A stretch of 64,000 bases of DNA, taken from positions 62,001-126,000 of the forward strand of contig NZ_JABBPN010000010.1 in the NCBI RefSeq assembly GCF_012933385.1. The letters run 5' to 3'. Under the pieces are notes generated by a model that had not been told where the DNA came from, made no database searches, and saw only the letters and a list, made by a program, of their open reading frames with translations. Made by a program: the position numbers and the translations under genes. The DNA comes from Paenibacillus lemnae (GTDB lineage Bacteria > Bacillota > Bacilli > Paenibacillales > Paenibacillaceae). Of the stretch, positions 1 to 9,406 are shown in pieces (within the stretch, counting starts at the first letter, position 1; each line of letters opens with the position of its first letter).

Positions 1-430
1 CGGTGGTGCACTGCAGGCCGTCCTTACGCCGAATCTGGATTATCCTTTCCCTCATTTTCGGTTCATTCATTTTTTTATCGTCCACATGGCGATCATACTT
101 GCTCCGCTTTATATGACCTGGATTGAGGGTTATCGTCCCCGCTGGATGTCTATTTTACGAAATATGATCTTTCTCAATGGTGCAGCCCTTCTCGTAGCTG
201 CCGTGAACTGGGCGATCGGTTCCAACTATATGTTTCTGATGCATAAGCCCAGCACACCATCTGTACTGGATTGGCTCGGACCTCATCCTGTCTATATTCT
301 GGCAGAAGAACTCATCGCGCTGTTGTTATTTACCGTGATGTATATGATTTTCTTTTATCTGCCTGACCAGATGCGTCAAAAACGAAGGAAGAAACGGCCT
401 CCAACGTTCTCAACAGGCAAATCGATATAA
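1..430 (+). CDS. YwaF/TIGR02206-like integral membrane protein (5' end missing)
   Basis: The reading frame is open from base 2, so the gene begins before the window; only the last ~142 residues are present. The visible part is strongly hydrophobic with about four membrane segments, and carries the pattern GGxxAxLTPN...FPHFRFxxFF followed by a segment ending in LYMTW, which recalls the YwaF/TIGR02206 family of bacterial membrane proteins of unknown function. The C-terminal tail is basic (QKRRKKR) and presumably cytoplasmic. It converges on the downstream epimerase gene. Family assignment is from memory of the motif, not from a search. Confidence 0.7.
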   Translation, partial: GGALQAVLTPNLDYPFPHFRFIHFFIVHMAIILAPLYMTWIEGYRPRWMSILRNMIFLNGAALLVAAVNWAIGSNYMFLMHKPSTPSVLDWLGPHPVYILAEELIALLLFTVMYMIFFYLPDQMRQKRRKKRPPTFSTGKSI

Positions 431-472
431 AAAAAGCGCAGGAACGCCGCTCACACGAACGTTCCTACGCTT
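431..472 (-). terminator. Rho-independent terminator of the aldose epimerase gene
   Basis: Stem arms 434-446 and 460-472 pair over 13 bp with one G-U; read on the minus strand the hairpin is followed by a run of T (A-run 429-435 on plus). It lies between two convergent genes and mainly serves the minus-strand gene. Confidence 0.8.
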
Positions 473-483
473 GTCCTAACTTG

Positions 484-1473
484 CTATTTCACATAAATTC
501 TTGAAGTCTCTTCCCAAATTTCACCCGGCTGAAGACCGAAAAGACCAATTTCATCTGCCGGAAGATCAACGTTCGGTGCGTTAACCAGATTGATCTGCGG
601 CTCCGGACAGAAAAACCCTCCGGCCGCACCGTTATTCCATACCATCCACTGTTTATATGAAGTACCTGCATCATAAACCAGTGTTTTGCCAATGGCCCGA
701 TCTGTTAATTCCATCCGGTTCCGGCCATTCTGAGGTGCTGCTGTATAATGGTTGTCCATCTCGGCCCAAAAAGGATTTACGCCTTCTTGTTTCAGCTGCT
801 CCTCTTTTCCTGTCAATGTTTGAAATTTCCCGGTTGGCAGCATTCGCTCATTGAGTTCCCAGCGCTCGCCAATCGTTATTTTGGCCAAACAGTCCTCCGG
901 GGAGCTCTCTGTTGCAAAAGGGGCACTCACTGCCGTATGAAACGCCAGCAGACATGGCATGGAGTTCTCGCCTTCATTACGGATGAATACATGCTGAGAG
1001 AGTCCATCCTGACTGAGTGTATACCGCAGCTTGAAGGTGAACTGATGCGGGAATAACGCATATACTTCATGCTGCTGATCAATACGGACGCTCACGGTCA
1101 CATAGCTTTCGTTCTTCGTTGTCCCGTACTCTTCCACCTGCCAAGGAATGGTATGCAGGAAGCCGTGCAGATGATTTCCCGTGTCCTCTTCATTCACAGG
1201 AAACTGATAGGTTGTCCCGTTCCACGGAAACTTCCCATCTTCATATCGATTTGGAGGGAACAAGACAGGAATTCCGTGAACGCCTGGGTTCTGCTTAAAG
1301 GAATCCATCTCCTGTTCACCCGGCTCACGCAAAAAGCGGTAACCGTTTTCCAAATCACGAAAGGCAATCAGATTGCCTCCGACAGCGGGCAGAATGGCTG
1401 CCTCATAAGAACCGTACTGGAGCCAAACAGCAGGCTCGCCTTGATACATGCCTTCATAAGCTTTAAGATTCAT
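484..1473 (-). CDS. Aldose 1-epimerase (galactose mutarotase-like) family protein
   Basis: 329-residue protein with the beta-sandwich mutarotase pattern: an early AILPAVGGNLIAFRD, a His-rich HLHGFLHTIPWQ near residue 102, and a late GQxxxPEPQINLVNAP region. Such enzymes interconvert alpha and beta anomers of hexoses or related sugars in the cytoplasm; the exact sugar cannot be read from sequence. The start at 1473 is preferred: ATG sits ~10 nt after GGAGAGGAG, whereas the longer frame to 1494 would begin with TTG overlapping the ribosome site. It is a single-gene unit ending at a clear terminator; gene neighbours give no clear substrate. Confidence 0.8.
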   Translation of the reverse strand: MNLKAYEGMYQGEPAVWLQYGSYEAAILPAVGGNLIAFRDLENGYRFLREPGEQEMDSFKQNPGVHGIPVLFPPNRYEDGKFPWNGTTYQFPVNEEDTGNHLHGFLHTIPWQVEEYGTTKNESYVTVSVRIDQQHEVYALFPHQFTFKLRYTLSQDGLSQHVFIRNEGENSMPCLLAFHTAVSAPFATESSPEDCLAKITIGERWELNERMLPTGKFQTLTGKEEQLKQEGVNPFWAEMDNHYTAAPQNGRNRMELTDRAIGKTLVYDAGTSYKQWMVWNNGAAGGFFCPEPQINLVNAPNVDLPADEIGLFGLQPGEIWEETSRIYVK

Positions 1474-1579
1474 TAGTCGGTCTCTCCTCTCCAATCATTA
1501 CCTTTTATAGATTACCATAGGGAGAGACCAGTTACTACAGCGCCATGCCGGGAAGAAGTCTTACACGACACCTTTGAAT

Positions 1580-3277
1580 TTATCCCTCCATTACAGCAAG
1601 TTCTGTACGGGAGCGACTGGCTGCGAGTTGAATTTCACGCTCTAACTCTTCACGGTAGCTGATCTTCTGCTTTTCACTCCAGCCCAGCATCGAGGCCATG
1701 CATAACGTGACAGGCTTCTCCCACTGAAGTGTCCAATCGATATTAAACAGAAGGGATCCCGTTCGGCGAATAAAAAAGTCGACCGGCTTGGCAGCCATCT
1801 CCTGTGTGATAGCGTACAGCAGCGGAACATAGACAGAAACCGGCAGGCCGAATACAGCACCTTCCTCGCCGGACTCCCGCGCCAAACGGAACAGTTCTTC
1901 ACTATTTGATCCATACATGGTAACCCAATGCTCAGCAAGTTTGCGATCGATACCTTGTTTCACACCGACCTCTGTCTGTTCCCGGATAAACTCGGGAAAA
2001 TGAGCCGACCCCCCGACTTTCCCGCCGGATATCGGAAGATGCTTCGTCTGGCAAGGGCCGAAAGATGCTCCTCCACGTTCTTGAATTCGCTTGACGACGA
2101 GCTCCAATACCATATCCGCCATTTTGCGGTATCCGGTCAGCTTGCCCCCTGCAATCGTAATCAGGCCGGAGGGAGACTCCCATACTTCATCCTTCCGCGA
2201 TATTTCAGACGGATTTTTTCCTTCCTCCCAAATCAGAGGCCGGACGCCGGCCCAGCTGGATTCCACATCCGCCGGTAATAATTGAATATCTGGAAACATA
2301 TATGTGATCGCCTTTAAAATATAATCACGATCCTGTTCTGTCATATACGGGTTCTTTGGATCTTCTTTGTATACGGTATCCGTTGTGCCTACATAGGCCT
2401 TTCCGTTTCTCGGGATCGCGAACACCATACGCCCGTCCGGTGTATCGAAATACACAGCCTGCCGGAGCGGGAATTTGGACTGATCAATGACCAGATGCAC
2501 ACCCTTTGTCAGTTGAAGCATCTTCCCCTTCTTGGACTGATCCATCTCCCGGACACGGTCCACCCAAGGACCTGCGGCATTAACGATCGTTTGCCCTGTT
2601 CCCCCAATTTCTTTACCGTCCAGCATATCTTTGACAGTTACCCCAATAATACGGCCTTCCTCATCATATCGAAGCGAATCTGCCTTGGCATAATTGAGCA
2701 GGACGGCACCGCGGGAAGCGGCTTCTTTCAGGACTTCCAAAGTAAGGCGGGCATCATCTGTACGATATTCCACATAATAGCCTCCGCCTTTCAATCCTGC
2801 CTGTTTTAGCAGCGGTTCACGACGCAGGGTTTCTGCAGCAGAGAGCATTGAGCGGCGTTCTCCCTTTTTGACACCTGCCAGAAAATCATATACTTTGAGG
2901 CCGATCGACGTGCTGAACTTGCCAAAAGTCCCGCCTTTGTGAATAGGAAGCAGCATCCATTCCGGAGTTGTGACATGAGGTCCGTTCTCATAGACCACGG
3001 CTCGTTCCTTACCGACCTCGGCAACCATACCCACCTCGAACTGCTTCAGATAGCGAAGGCCGCCATGTACCAGTTTTGTCGAACGGCTGCTCGTTCCTGC
3101 AGCGAAATCCTGCATCTCCAGCAGCAGAACACGCATACCGCGCGTGACGGCATCAAGGGCAATTCCAGCCCCTGTAATGCCACCGCCGATAATAATCAAA
3201 TCATAATGAACGTCAGACAATGTTGAAAATGTCGTACTCCGATTCAGACTGGAAAAGGATGTTGGGGCTTGTTTCAT
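1580..3277 (-). CDS. glpD: Aerobic glycerol-3-phosphate dehydrogenase
   Basis: 565-residue FAD-dependent dehydrogenase that oxidises glycerol-3-phosphate to dihydroxyacetone phosphate at the membrane and passes electrons to quinone. An N-terminal Rossmann FAD site ([18 protein letters not shown], ~residues 25-42) is followed by the typical [15 protein letters not shown] and a late [12 protein letters not shown] motif; length fits the family. The start at 3277 has AGGAGG 8 nt upstream; the longer frame to 3562 would run through the leader terminator and into glpK. It is last in the order gabD-glpP-glpK-glpD and is separated from glpK by its own promoter and a hairpin, the classic arrangement for GlpP antitermination. 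Confidence 0.97.
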   Translation of the reverse strand: MKQAPTSFSSLNRSTTFSTLSDVHYDLIIIGGGITGAGIALDAVTRGMRVLLLEMQDFAAGTSSRSTKLVHGGLRYLKQFEVGMVAEVGKERAVVYENGPHVTTPEWMLLPIHKGGTFGKFSTSIGLKVYDFLAGVKKGERRSMLSAAETLRREPLLKQAGLKGGGYYVEYRTDDARLTLEVLKEAASRGAVLLNYAKADSLRYDEEGRIIGVTVKDMLDGKEIGGTGQTIVNAAGPWVDRVREMDQSKKGKMLQLTKGVHLVIDQSKFPLRQAVYFDTPDGRMVFAIPRNGKAYVGTTDTVYKEDPKNPYMTEQDRDYILKAITYMFPDIQLLPADVESSWAGVRPLIWEEGKNPSEISRKDEVWESPSGLITIAGGKLTGYRKMADMVLELVVKRIQERGGASFGPCQTKHLPISGGKVGGSAHFPEFIREQTEVGVKQGIDRKLAEHWVTMYGSNSEELFRLARESGEEGAVFGLPVSVYVPLLYAITQEMAAKPVDFFIRRTGSLLFNIDWTLQWEKPVTLCMASMLGWSEKQKISYREELEREIQLAASRSRTELAVMEG

Positions 3278-3329
3278 AATGATTACCTCCTGTTGTTCTA
3301 GGTATATGATTGTATAAGAACACAAAAAA

Positions 3330-3389
3330 AGAGACCACAAACGCGCCGCATTCCCTCTCAGCAAGGGATGCACGACTCCTGTGGTCTCT
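3330..3389 (-). promoter_or_regulatory. glpD leader terminator, likely GlpP antitermination target
   Basis: Arms 3330-3339 and 3380-3389 form a perfect 10-bp stem (AGAGACCACA with its complement), with an inner CCC/GGG stem at 3353-3367, followed on the minus strand by seven T (A-run 3324-3330). It lies between the glpD promoter and start codon, so it would stop transcription early. In Bacillus subtilis GlpP with glycerol-3-phosphate lets polymerase pass such a leader hairpin; glpP is present here two genes upstream. The hairpin is seen; the GlpP link is inference from known biology. Confidence 0.8.
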
Positions 3390-3422
3390 CCAGATCTCCA
3401 GACAAATATTAACTTGGTTATT

Positions 3423-3428
3423 AGTATA
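3423..3428 (-). promoter_or_regulatory. Probable glpD promoter (extended -10)
   Basis: On the minus strand TGGTATACT gives an extended -10 element just after the glpK stop codon, with only a weak -35 (TTTTCA, 16 nt upstream). Transcription would start near 3416 and produce a ~140-nt leader containing the hairpin at 3330-3389. Confidence 0.5.
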
Positions 3429-3440
3429 CCATAAATAATC

Positions 3441-4946
<1,506 letters not shown>

Positions 4947-4966
4947 TCAGTATTCTGTCAAACAAC

Positions 4967-4995
4967 AGATTAAGTGCAGATGGAAACGTTGTCAA
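4967..4995 (-). promoter_or_regulatory. glpK promoter with overlapping CcpA (cre) box
   Basis: Minus-strand -35 TTGACA (4990-4995), 17-nt spacer and -10 TAATCT (4967-4972). The -35 is embedded in TGACAACGTTTCCA (4981-4994), which fits the Bacillus cre consensus at 13 of 14 positions. This predicts direct carbon catabolite repression of glpK. The ~30-nt leader has no terminator, so GlpP control is expected only at glpD. Confidence 0.65.
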
Positions 4996-5007
4996 ATAAG
5001 AATCATA

Positions 5008-5568
5008 TTAATCCGGCTGATAGTAGTCGAACAATTCCCGGCTGGATGTGGTTACAGCAAGCGCTCCAGCCGCAATGGCTTCTTCCACCTGCTGCGGAGT
5101 CCTGATCAGCCCGCCTGCAAAGATAGGAATGCCTGTACGGTGGTACACTTCATCAATCATATGAGGCATAGCTCCTGGAAGAACCTCAATGTAATCCGGC
5201 CGGGTTTTCTCCAGCAGTGCATAATTTTTCTCCAAAGCCAAAGTATCCAGCAGGAAAACCCGCTGGATGGCCACAATACCTTTCTGCTTCGCCTTCAGGA
5301 TGACGCTCGAACGGGTAGATATCAATCCGTCCGGGCGAATTTCCTGACATAAATATTCGGCAGCGTATTCATCATTTTTGAGCCCCTGAATTAAATCTGC
5401 ATGCAGAAACATGGATGTTTCAGACTGCCGGATCAGCTGATACATTTGTCTCAGGCGGGCAATATGAGTATCCAGCAGCACGCCATACTGATACTTGCTT
5501 TCCAAAATCTTTTCCAGCTGCTTCATCTGCTTGGCGGCTGGCAGGATTTTCTGACCTTGAAAGCTCAT
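5008..5568 (-). CDS. glpP: Glycerol-3-phosphate responsive antiterminator
   Basis: 186-residue protein of the GlpP family (TIM-barrel-like RNA-binding antiterminator). Recognisable blocks are FLHADLIQGLKNDE (~52-65), PDGLISTRSSVILKAK, QRVFLLDTLAL, RPDYIEVLPGAMP and PIFAGGLIRTPQQVEEAIAAGALAVTTSS. With glycerol-3-phosphate it binds leader RNA and lets polymerase read through a terminator. A fitting leader hairpin stands before glpD at 3330-3389. Start has AAGGAG 9 nt upstream; the gene follows gabD by 21 bp, so both are probably cotranscribed. Confidence 0.93.
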   Translation of the reverse strand: MSFQGQKILPAAKQMKQLEKILESKYQYGVLLDTHIARLRQMYQLIRQSETSMFLHADLIQGLKNDEYAAEYLCQEIRPDGLISTRSSVILKAKQKGIVAIQRVFLLDTLALEKNYALLEKTRPDYIEVLPGAMPHMIDEVYHRTGIPIFAGGLIRTPQQVEEAIAAGALAVTTSSRELFDYYQPD

Positions 5569-5589
5569 TCATCTCTTCTCCTTCCAGCA

Positions 5590-7014
5590 TTACAAACCGA
5601 GTGAGATATATTTGATTTCCAAAAACTCCTCAATACCGAAATGACCGCCTTCTCGTCCCAGACCGCTTTCCTTAAATCCGCCGAACGGTGCCTGAGCCGT
5701 AGATGGAAGAGGATCATTGACGCCAACAATGCCGTATTCCAGTGCTTCAGCGATTCGTACCGCTTCGCCCAGATGTTCTGTGAATACATAGGCAGCTAGT
5801 CCATAAGAGCTGTCATTGGCCCGTTCCACTGCCTCTTCCACTGTCTTGAATGTTGTGATTGGCGTCAAAGGACCGAATGTTTCCTCATTCATACAAAGCA
5901 TGTCATCATGAACATTGGTGATAACTGTTGGACGGACATACGGCCCCTCTTGTTCCTGTCCCGGTTGTTCACCCGTCAGAACGATTCCGCCTTTCTGCAC
6001 AGCGTCCTCAATCTGGCGTCTTACCTTTTGTGCAGCTTTTTCATTGATCAGCGGACCGATCTCCGTCCCCTGCTCCAATCCGCTGCCTACTTTCAGCTTC
6101 CCGGCCAAGTCCGCAACCTTGGAAGACAATGTTTCTGCGACGGATTCGTGAACATATACCCGGTTTGTGCAGACACAGGTTTGCCCGGCATTGCGAAACT
6201 TGGATAAAATAACACCTTCCGCAGCCTTGTCCAGATCAGCATTTGCAGTGACGATCAGAGGTGCATGTCCACCAAGCTCCAGTGACAGCTTTTTAAGTGT
6301 TTGAGCCGCCCCTTCCATGAGTTTCTTGCCGACAGCGGTTGATCCTGTGAATGACAGTTTGCGAACCCGGCTGTCTGCCTGCCAGGCTGCACCGATCTTG
6401 GATGAATCTCCAGTGACAATATTGATTACACCGGCTGGAATTCCCGCCTCATGAGCAAGTTCTGCCAGCTTCAGCGCCGTGTACGGCGTTTCCTCCGAAG
6501 GCTTGATCACGATTGTACAGCCAGCCGCGAGTGCAGGCGCTGCTTTACGTGTTACCATGGATGCCGGAAAATTCCATGGCGTGATTGCTGCAGTGACACC
6601 GACAGGCTGCTTGGTAACCAGTATTCGCTTATTGGGAGAAGAAGCGGGAATGGTTTCTCCATAGACCCGTTTACCTTCTTCTGCATACCAGCCAATAAAG
6701 CTGTTTGCATAAGCAATCTCTCCTGCGGCTTCCTTAAGCGGTTTTCCCTGCTCGGTCGTCATGATTTTAGCCAGCTCGTCCGTATGTTCTTCAATCAGTT
6801 CGTACCACCGGCGCATCAATTTTCCACGCTCATCTGCTGTAAGTGCAGACCAGCCCGGAAAGGCATTCCATGCGGCATCGACAGCCTGCTGTGCTTCCTT
6901 TTCTCCCCCAAAAGGAATTTGTCCGATCACCGTCCCGTCAGCAGGATTTCTTACATCTATCATCTCTGAAGCGGATACCCATTCTCCGTTAATATACATA
7001 GCTTCTTTAAACAT
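5590..7014 (-). CDS. gabD: NAD(P)-dependent succinate-semialdehyde dehydrogenase
   Basis: 474-residue aldehyde dehydrogenase, closest in pattern to GabD enzymes that oxidise succinate semialdehyde to succinate in the GABA/4-aminobutyrate branch. Catalytic Asn148 (ITPWNFP), general base Glu246 (LELGG) and nucleophile Cys280 (GQTC) are all present; Cys282 two residues on gives the CxC arrangement linked to redox control in several SSADHs. Start has AAGGAGG 8 nt upstream. It lies first in a same-strand run with glpP-glpK-glpD, an unusual partner: semialdehyde specificity is not proven, and a role with another short-chain aldehyde from glycerol metabolism is possible. Confidence 0.85.
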   Translation of the reverse strand: MFKEAMYINGEWVSASEMIDVRNPADGTVIGQIPFGGEKEAQQAVDAAWNAFPGWSALTADERGKLMRRWYELIEEHTDELAKIMTTEQGKPLKEAAGEIAYANSFIGWYAEEGKRVYGETIPASSPNKRILVTKQPVGVTAAITPWNFPASMVTRKAAPALAAGCTIVIKPSEETPYTALKLAELAHEAGIPAGVINIVTGDSSKIGAAWQADSRVRKLSFTGSTAVGKKLMEGAAQTLKKLSLELGGHAPLIVTANADLDKAAEGVILSKFRNAGQTCVCTNRVYVHESVAETLSSKVADLAGKLKVGSGLEQGTEIGPLINEKAAQKVRRQIEDAVQKGGIVLTGEQPGQEQEGPYVRPTVITNVHDDMLCMNEETFGPLTPITTFKTVEEAVERANDSSYGLAAYVFTEHLGEAVRIAEALEYGIVGVNDPLPSTAQAPFGGFKESGLGREGGHFGIEEFLEIKYISLGL

Positions 7015-7048
7015 GTTATCTGCCTCCTTGTAGATCTTATGAGCTTCT

Positions 7049-7078
7049 ATTATCCAACAAGTCCAGCTTGAATATCAA
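7049..7078 (-). promoter_or_regulatory. Probable gabD-glpP promoter
   Basis: Minus strand: -35 TTGATA (7073-7078), 18-nt spacer, -10 GATAAT (7049-7054), about 40 nt before the gabD start. No other signal was seen on the minus strand in the 319-bp gap shared with the nitroreductase gene. Confidence 0.5.
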
Positions 7079-7102
7079 ATTCATGTTTAATGAGAATGTA
7101 AA

Positions 7103-7126
7103 ATGATTAAATGATTAAATGATTAA
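7103..7126. repeat. Three tandem copies of the 8-mer ATGATTAA
   Basis: Exact copies at 7103-7110, 7111-7118 and 7119-7126, ending 6 bp before the -35 of the nitroreductase promoter. Position and A/T content suit an UP element or a slippage-prone phase-variation tract; function is inference. Confidence 0.8.
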
Positions 7127-7132
7127 ATACAC

Positions 7133-7196
7133 TTGACAGTGTAATCATCTTTATATTAAGATTCTTACGTAACATAAATATCTTACATTTAGTAAG
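7133..7196 (+). promoter_or_regulatory. Nitroreductase promoter with inverted-repeat operator candidates
   Basis: -35 TTGACA (7133-7138), 18-nt spacer, -10 TAAGAT (7157-7162). Just downstream lie the palindromes TTACGTAA (7165-7172) and CTTACATTTAGTAAG (7182-7196), both containing a CTTAC half-site. This is where a repressor of the HxlR or MarR type would block the start of transcription. The leader to the start codon at 7334 is long (~165 nt) and otherwise empty. Confidence 0.5.
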
Positions 7197-7333
7197 CGAC
7201 GAACAAGTGACGTATTGAGAACACACAAACCAAGAATGCTCCTCCTTTATCGCGTATATTCAGGGGTGAGCAGGAAAAGCTTAATGCAGGAAACGTTTAA
7301 ACTACGAGTACACATTTCAAGGAGGTACCTACC

Positions 7334-7939
7334 ATGTCCAAAGATTTTATTTCTGCCCTTAAGAACCGTCGTTCCTATTATGGAATCAGCAAAGAATCCG
7401 TCATCTCTGATGAGCGTATTCATGAAATTGTGAATGAGGCTGTTAAATACACGCCTTCGGCCTTTAACTCTCAAAGTGCTCGCGTTGTCGTTCTGCTTGG
7501 CGAACAGCATGATAAACTGTGGAACCATACCGAAAATATTTTAAGAGAAGTCGTTGGCGGCAGTGAGGAACAATTCAAATCCACGTCTGAGAAAATGGCT
7601 GGTTTCCGCGCAGGATACGGTACGGTTCTCTTTTTCGAAGACAGCACAGTGATCGCGAACCTGCAGGAGCAGTTTGCCGCTTATGCCGAGAACTTCCCTG
7701 TATGGTCGCAGCAATCGAACGGCATGCTCCAGCTGGTCGTCTGGACTGCTCTGGAAGCAGAAGGTCTTGGCGCATCCCTGCAGCATTACAACCCATTGAT
7801 CGACGAAAATGTTAGAATTGAATGGAACCTTCCAGAGAACTGGAAACTCGTTGCACAAATGCCATTCGGTAAACCTTCTGCACAGCCAGGCGATAAGGAA
7901 TTCAAGCCGCTCGAAGAGCGCGTTAAACTGTTTAAGTAA
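7334..7939 (+). CDS. Nitroreductase family protein (Frm2-like)
   Basis: 201-residue flavin (FMN) reductase of the nitroreductase superfamily. The N-terminal ALKNRRSYYGI and PSAFNSQSARVVVLLG are typical FMN-binding segments, and GYGTVLFFED plus the late LQHYNPLIDE recall the Frm2-like subfamily of fungal and Firmicute enzymes rather than NfsA/NfsB. These reduce nitroaromatics or quinones and often answer to oxidative or electrophile stress. Ribosome site AAGGAGG lies 8 nt before ATG. It is a single-gene unit with its own promoter and a strong terminator. Confidence 0.88.
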   Translation: MSKDFISALKNRRSYYGISKESVISDERIHEIVNEAVKYTPSAFNSQSARVVVLLGEQHDKLWNHTENILREVVGGSEEQFKSTSEKMAGFRAGYGTVLFFEDSTVIANLQEQFAAYAENFPVWSQQSNGMLQLVVWTALEAEGLGASLQHYNPLIDENVRIEWNLPENWKLVAQMPFGKPSAQPGDKEFKPLEERVKLFK

Positions 7940-7961
7940 GCTTGATTATTGCTGCACATAG

Positions 7962-8006
7962 AAGTGGCGGTATTCTGGGTCTTCCCCAGGATACCGCCAC
8001 TTTTTT
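7962..8006 (+). terminator. Terminator of the nitroreductase gene
   Basis: 12-bp perfect stem (7962-7973 with 7991-8002), inner 5-bp stem CTGGG/CCCAG, followed by six T. Confidence 0.95.
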
Positions 8007-8018
8007 CTGTTTTGTAGA

Positions 8019-8271
8019 CGCTGCGGGTACGAAGCGTTCCTCCCATCGCTCTTGCGCTCTAATGATTATTCTGAAACCACTCAGACCGCTAAGGGGTGCT
8101 TCCGACTTTGGCTTTGTTTTGAGGATGCATATGCACAAACTAGCGGAGTGAACGAAACGATTCCGGACAAGCGGAGCGGTCGCCTTTGCCCCCGATTTTC
8201 TACCTCGCTAATATAATTCTAAGAAAATCGGGGGCAACAGCGATGGGAGGAACGTTTCGTTTGCGCAGCGT
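8019..8271. repeat. Large nested palindromic intergenic element
   Basis: Outer arms 8029-8050 and 8239-8260 match as inverted repeats at 21 of 22 positions, and pairing continues outward through CGCTGCG on both sides. Inside, 8186-8201 and 8222-8237 form a perfect 16-bp stem with a 20-nt loop, and GACCGCT near 8083 is complementary to AGCGGTC near 8175. No protein gene is visible. It may be a MITE-like or REP-like mobile repeat, or a structured RNA; it fills most of the 404-bp gap between the nitroreductase terminator and the next gene. Confidence 0.75.
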
Positions 8272-8297
8272 TCTAAAGCACCAAACAGAAAAAGAAA

Positions 8298-8317
8298 GGC
8301 CACCCTAAAGGGCAGCC
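8298..8317 (-). terminator. Terminator of the YjcZ-like gene
   Basis: Eight-pair stem with a four-base loop, followed on the minus strand by TTTCTTTTT. It lies ~27 bp after the stop of the small gene. Confidence 0.75.
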
Positions 8318-8343
8318 CAGTCTTCCGAAAAATTACGGGTTAT

Positions 8344-8445
8344 TTAAACGAAGAATGCTGAAGTGATGATGACCAGAAGAATAAAGAGAACCAGAATTAC
8401 ACCCGTAGTTGTTCCCCAAACACCACCGCCATGACAAGCGCTCAT
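8344..8445 (-). CDS. YjcZ-like sporulation-associated membrane miniprotein
   Basis: 33-residue ORF (MSACHGGGVW..., ending TSAFFV). A short Cys/Gly-rich head is followed by a single hydrophobic stretch (VILVLFILLVIITSAFF), the layout of the YjcZ/SCO1431-type miniproteins common in sporulating Bacillales. A GGAGGG ribosome site lies 7 nt upstream and a terminator directly downstream, which together make it a real gene despite its size. Function is unknown; related proteins are linked to sporulation or the spore coat. Confidence 0.75.
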   Translation of the reverse strand: MSACHGGGVWGTTTGVILVLFILLVIITSAFFV

Positions 8446-8536
8446 GAAGATCCCTCCTGAGATATGTTGTGTGTGATCAAGTCACAATGACAATATATTC
8501 TCCCGGACATAATGCGCAACGGCATATGCCCAGCTG

Positions 8537-9253
8537 TCAAAAACCTTGATCTTCAAACCCTTTCAGAAAAGGTCCTCCGTAAGGAGCCAGGATGTGTTCC
8601 GACAGTTGAAGAATGGGCTCTTTATCGTTATCCACGTACAGAAAGGTTAATGCTTGATCCATTCGTTCTGCTGTCTCAGGATCATGACGTTCCAGCAGCC
8701 GGAATAGTGTTTTTCCTTCACCGATCCAATGCTGCCTGACCCGAAGATGAAATTCGCATAGCAGGATCGTTAACTTCTGAGCAGTAAACCAAATCTCCAC
8801 AGGCCTGGTTAAGGATCGCAGATCCATCATATACTCGGTAATGGCATATCGGCTGACATCAAGATCATAGCTGCTAAAGGGCATAGGACCGTATTCCAGA
8901 TCGCTTTGCGCGGCTTCGCGAACCTTTAATCCTTCTGGAGTAGAAGCAATAATGATCCCTTCGGTTAAAATACGCTGCAGGGTAGGATTTCCTGACTGGA
9001 CTCCGGCATCAAACATGTCTTCATATCCTGCACTGTTTAGAAAGAACAGCTCCACAATCCAGTCTTCCACTGCAATGGTCTTACGGGCATAAGACTCGGT
9101 AACAAGATCATCCACAATCACAATATCCAGATCGGAATATTCATTATGTTCCCCTCTTCCAGCACTTCCTCCAAGCACTGCCAGCAGACAGTTCGGATAC
9201 TGACTGAGCACCAAGCGCTCAGCTACCGCTTTTGGTTCGTTTCTCATGGTCAT
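8537..9253 (-). CDS. Nucleotidyltransferase-domain protein (aminoglycoside-transferase-like)
   Basis: 238 residues. Residues ~25-50 hold the Pol-beta nucleotidyltransferase signature GGSAGRG...YSDLDIVIVDD, whose two acidic residues bind the metal; the rest is alpha-helical, as in streptomycin/spectinomycin adenylyltransferases and the YqfN/LinB-like group. It would transfer a nucleotide to a small molecule or protein, but the acceptor cannot be read off and resistance should not be assumed. An alternative start is the second Met at 9247. Single gene, divergent from the methyltransferase. Confidence 0.7.
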   Translation of the reverse strand: MTMRNEPKAVAERLVLSQYPNCLLAVLGGSAGRGEHNEYSDLDIVIVDDLVTESYARKTIAVEDWIVELFFLNSAGYEDMFDAGVQSGNPTLQRILTEGIIIASTPEGLKVREAAQSDLEYGPMPFSSYDLDVSRYAITEYMMDLRSLTRPVEIWFTAQKLTILLCEFHLRVRQHWIGEGKTLFRLLERHDPETAERMDQALTFLYVDNDKEPILQLSEHILAPYGGPFLKGFEDQGF

Positions 9254-9406
9254 CCCCCCCTGAAATTTTGCGTAGTTCCTTCCGGTATTCTAAAAAGGGC
9301 TCTTATTTATTACATTCAGCGAAAACCCCGAAGGTACCATCATCATATGGTAAATAAACGAGACACTTTACTCATACAAAATGACAATTATGGAGGGAAT
9401 GCACGG

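Noticed and set aside
3330..3389. T-box-like reading of the glpD leader (AGGG...GCGGCGCG)
   Set aside because: The match to the T-box consensus is poor and the gene is not an amino-acid gene; GlpP explains the leader better.
7103..7126. CRISPR-like repeat
   Set aside because: Only three 8-bp units with no spacers.
8537..9253. Aminoglycoside resistance gene call
   Set aside because: Only the generic nucleotidyltransferase signature is visible; nothing proves an antibiotic substrate.
9347..9406. Longer N-terminus of the methyltransferase from ATG 9347
   Set aside because: No good ribosome site, whereas GTG 9407 has GGAGGG and the expected family head.
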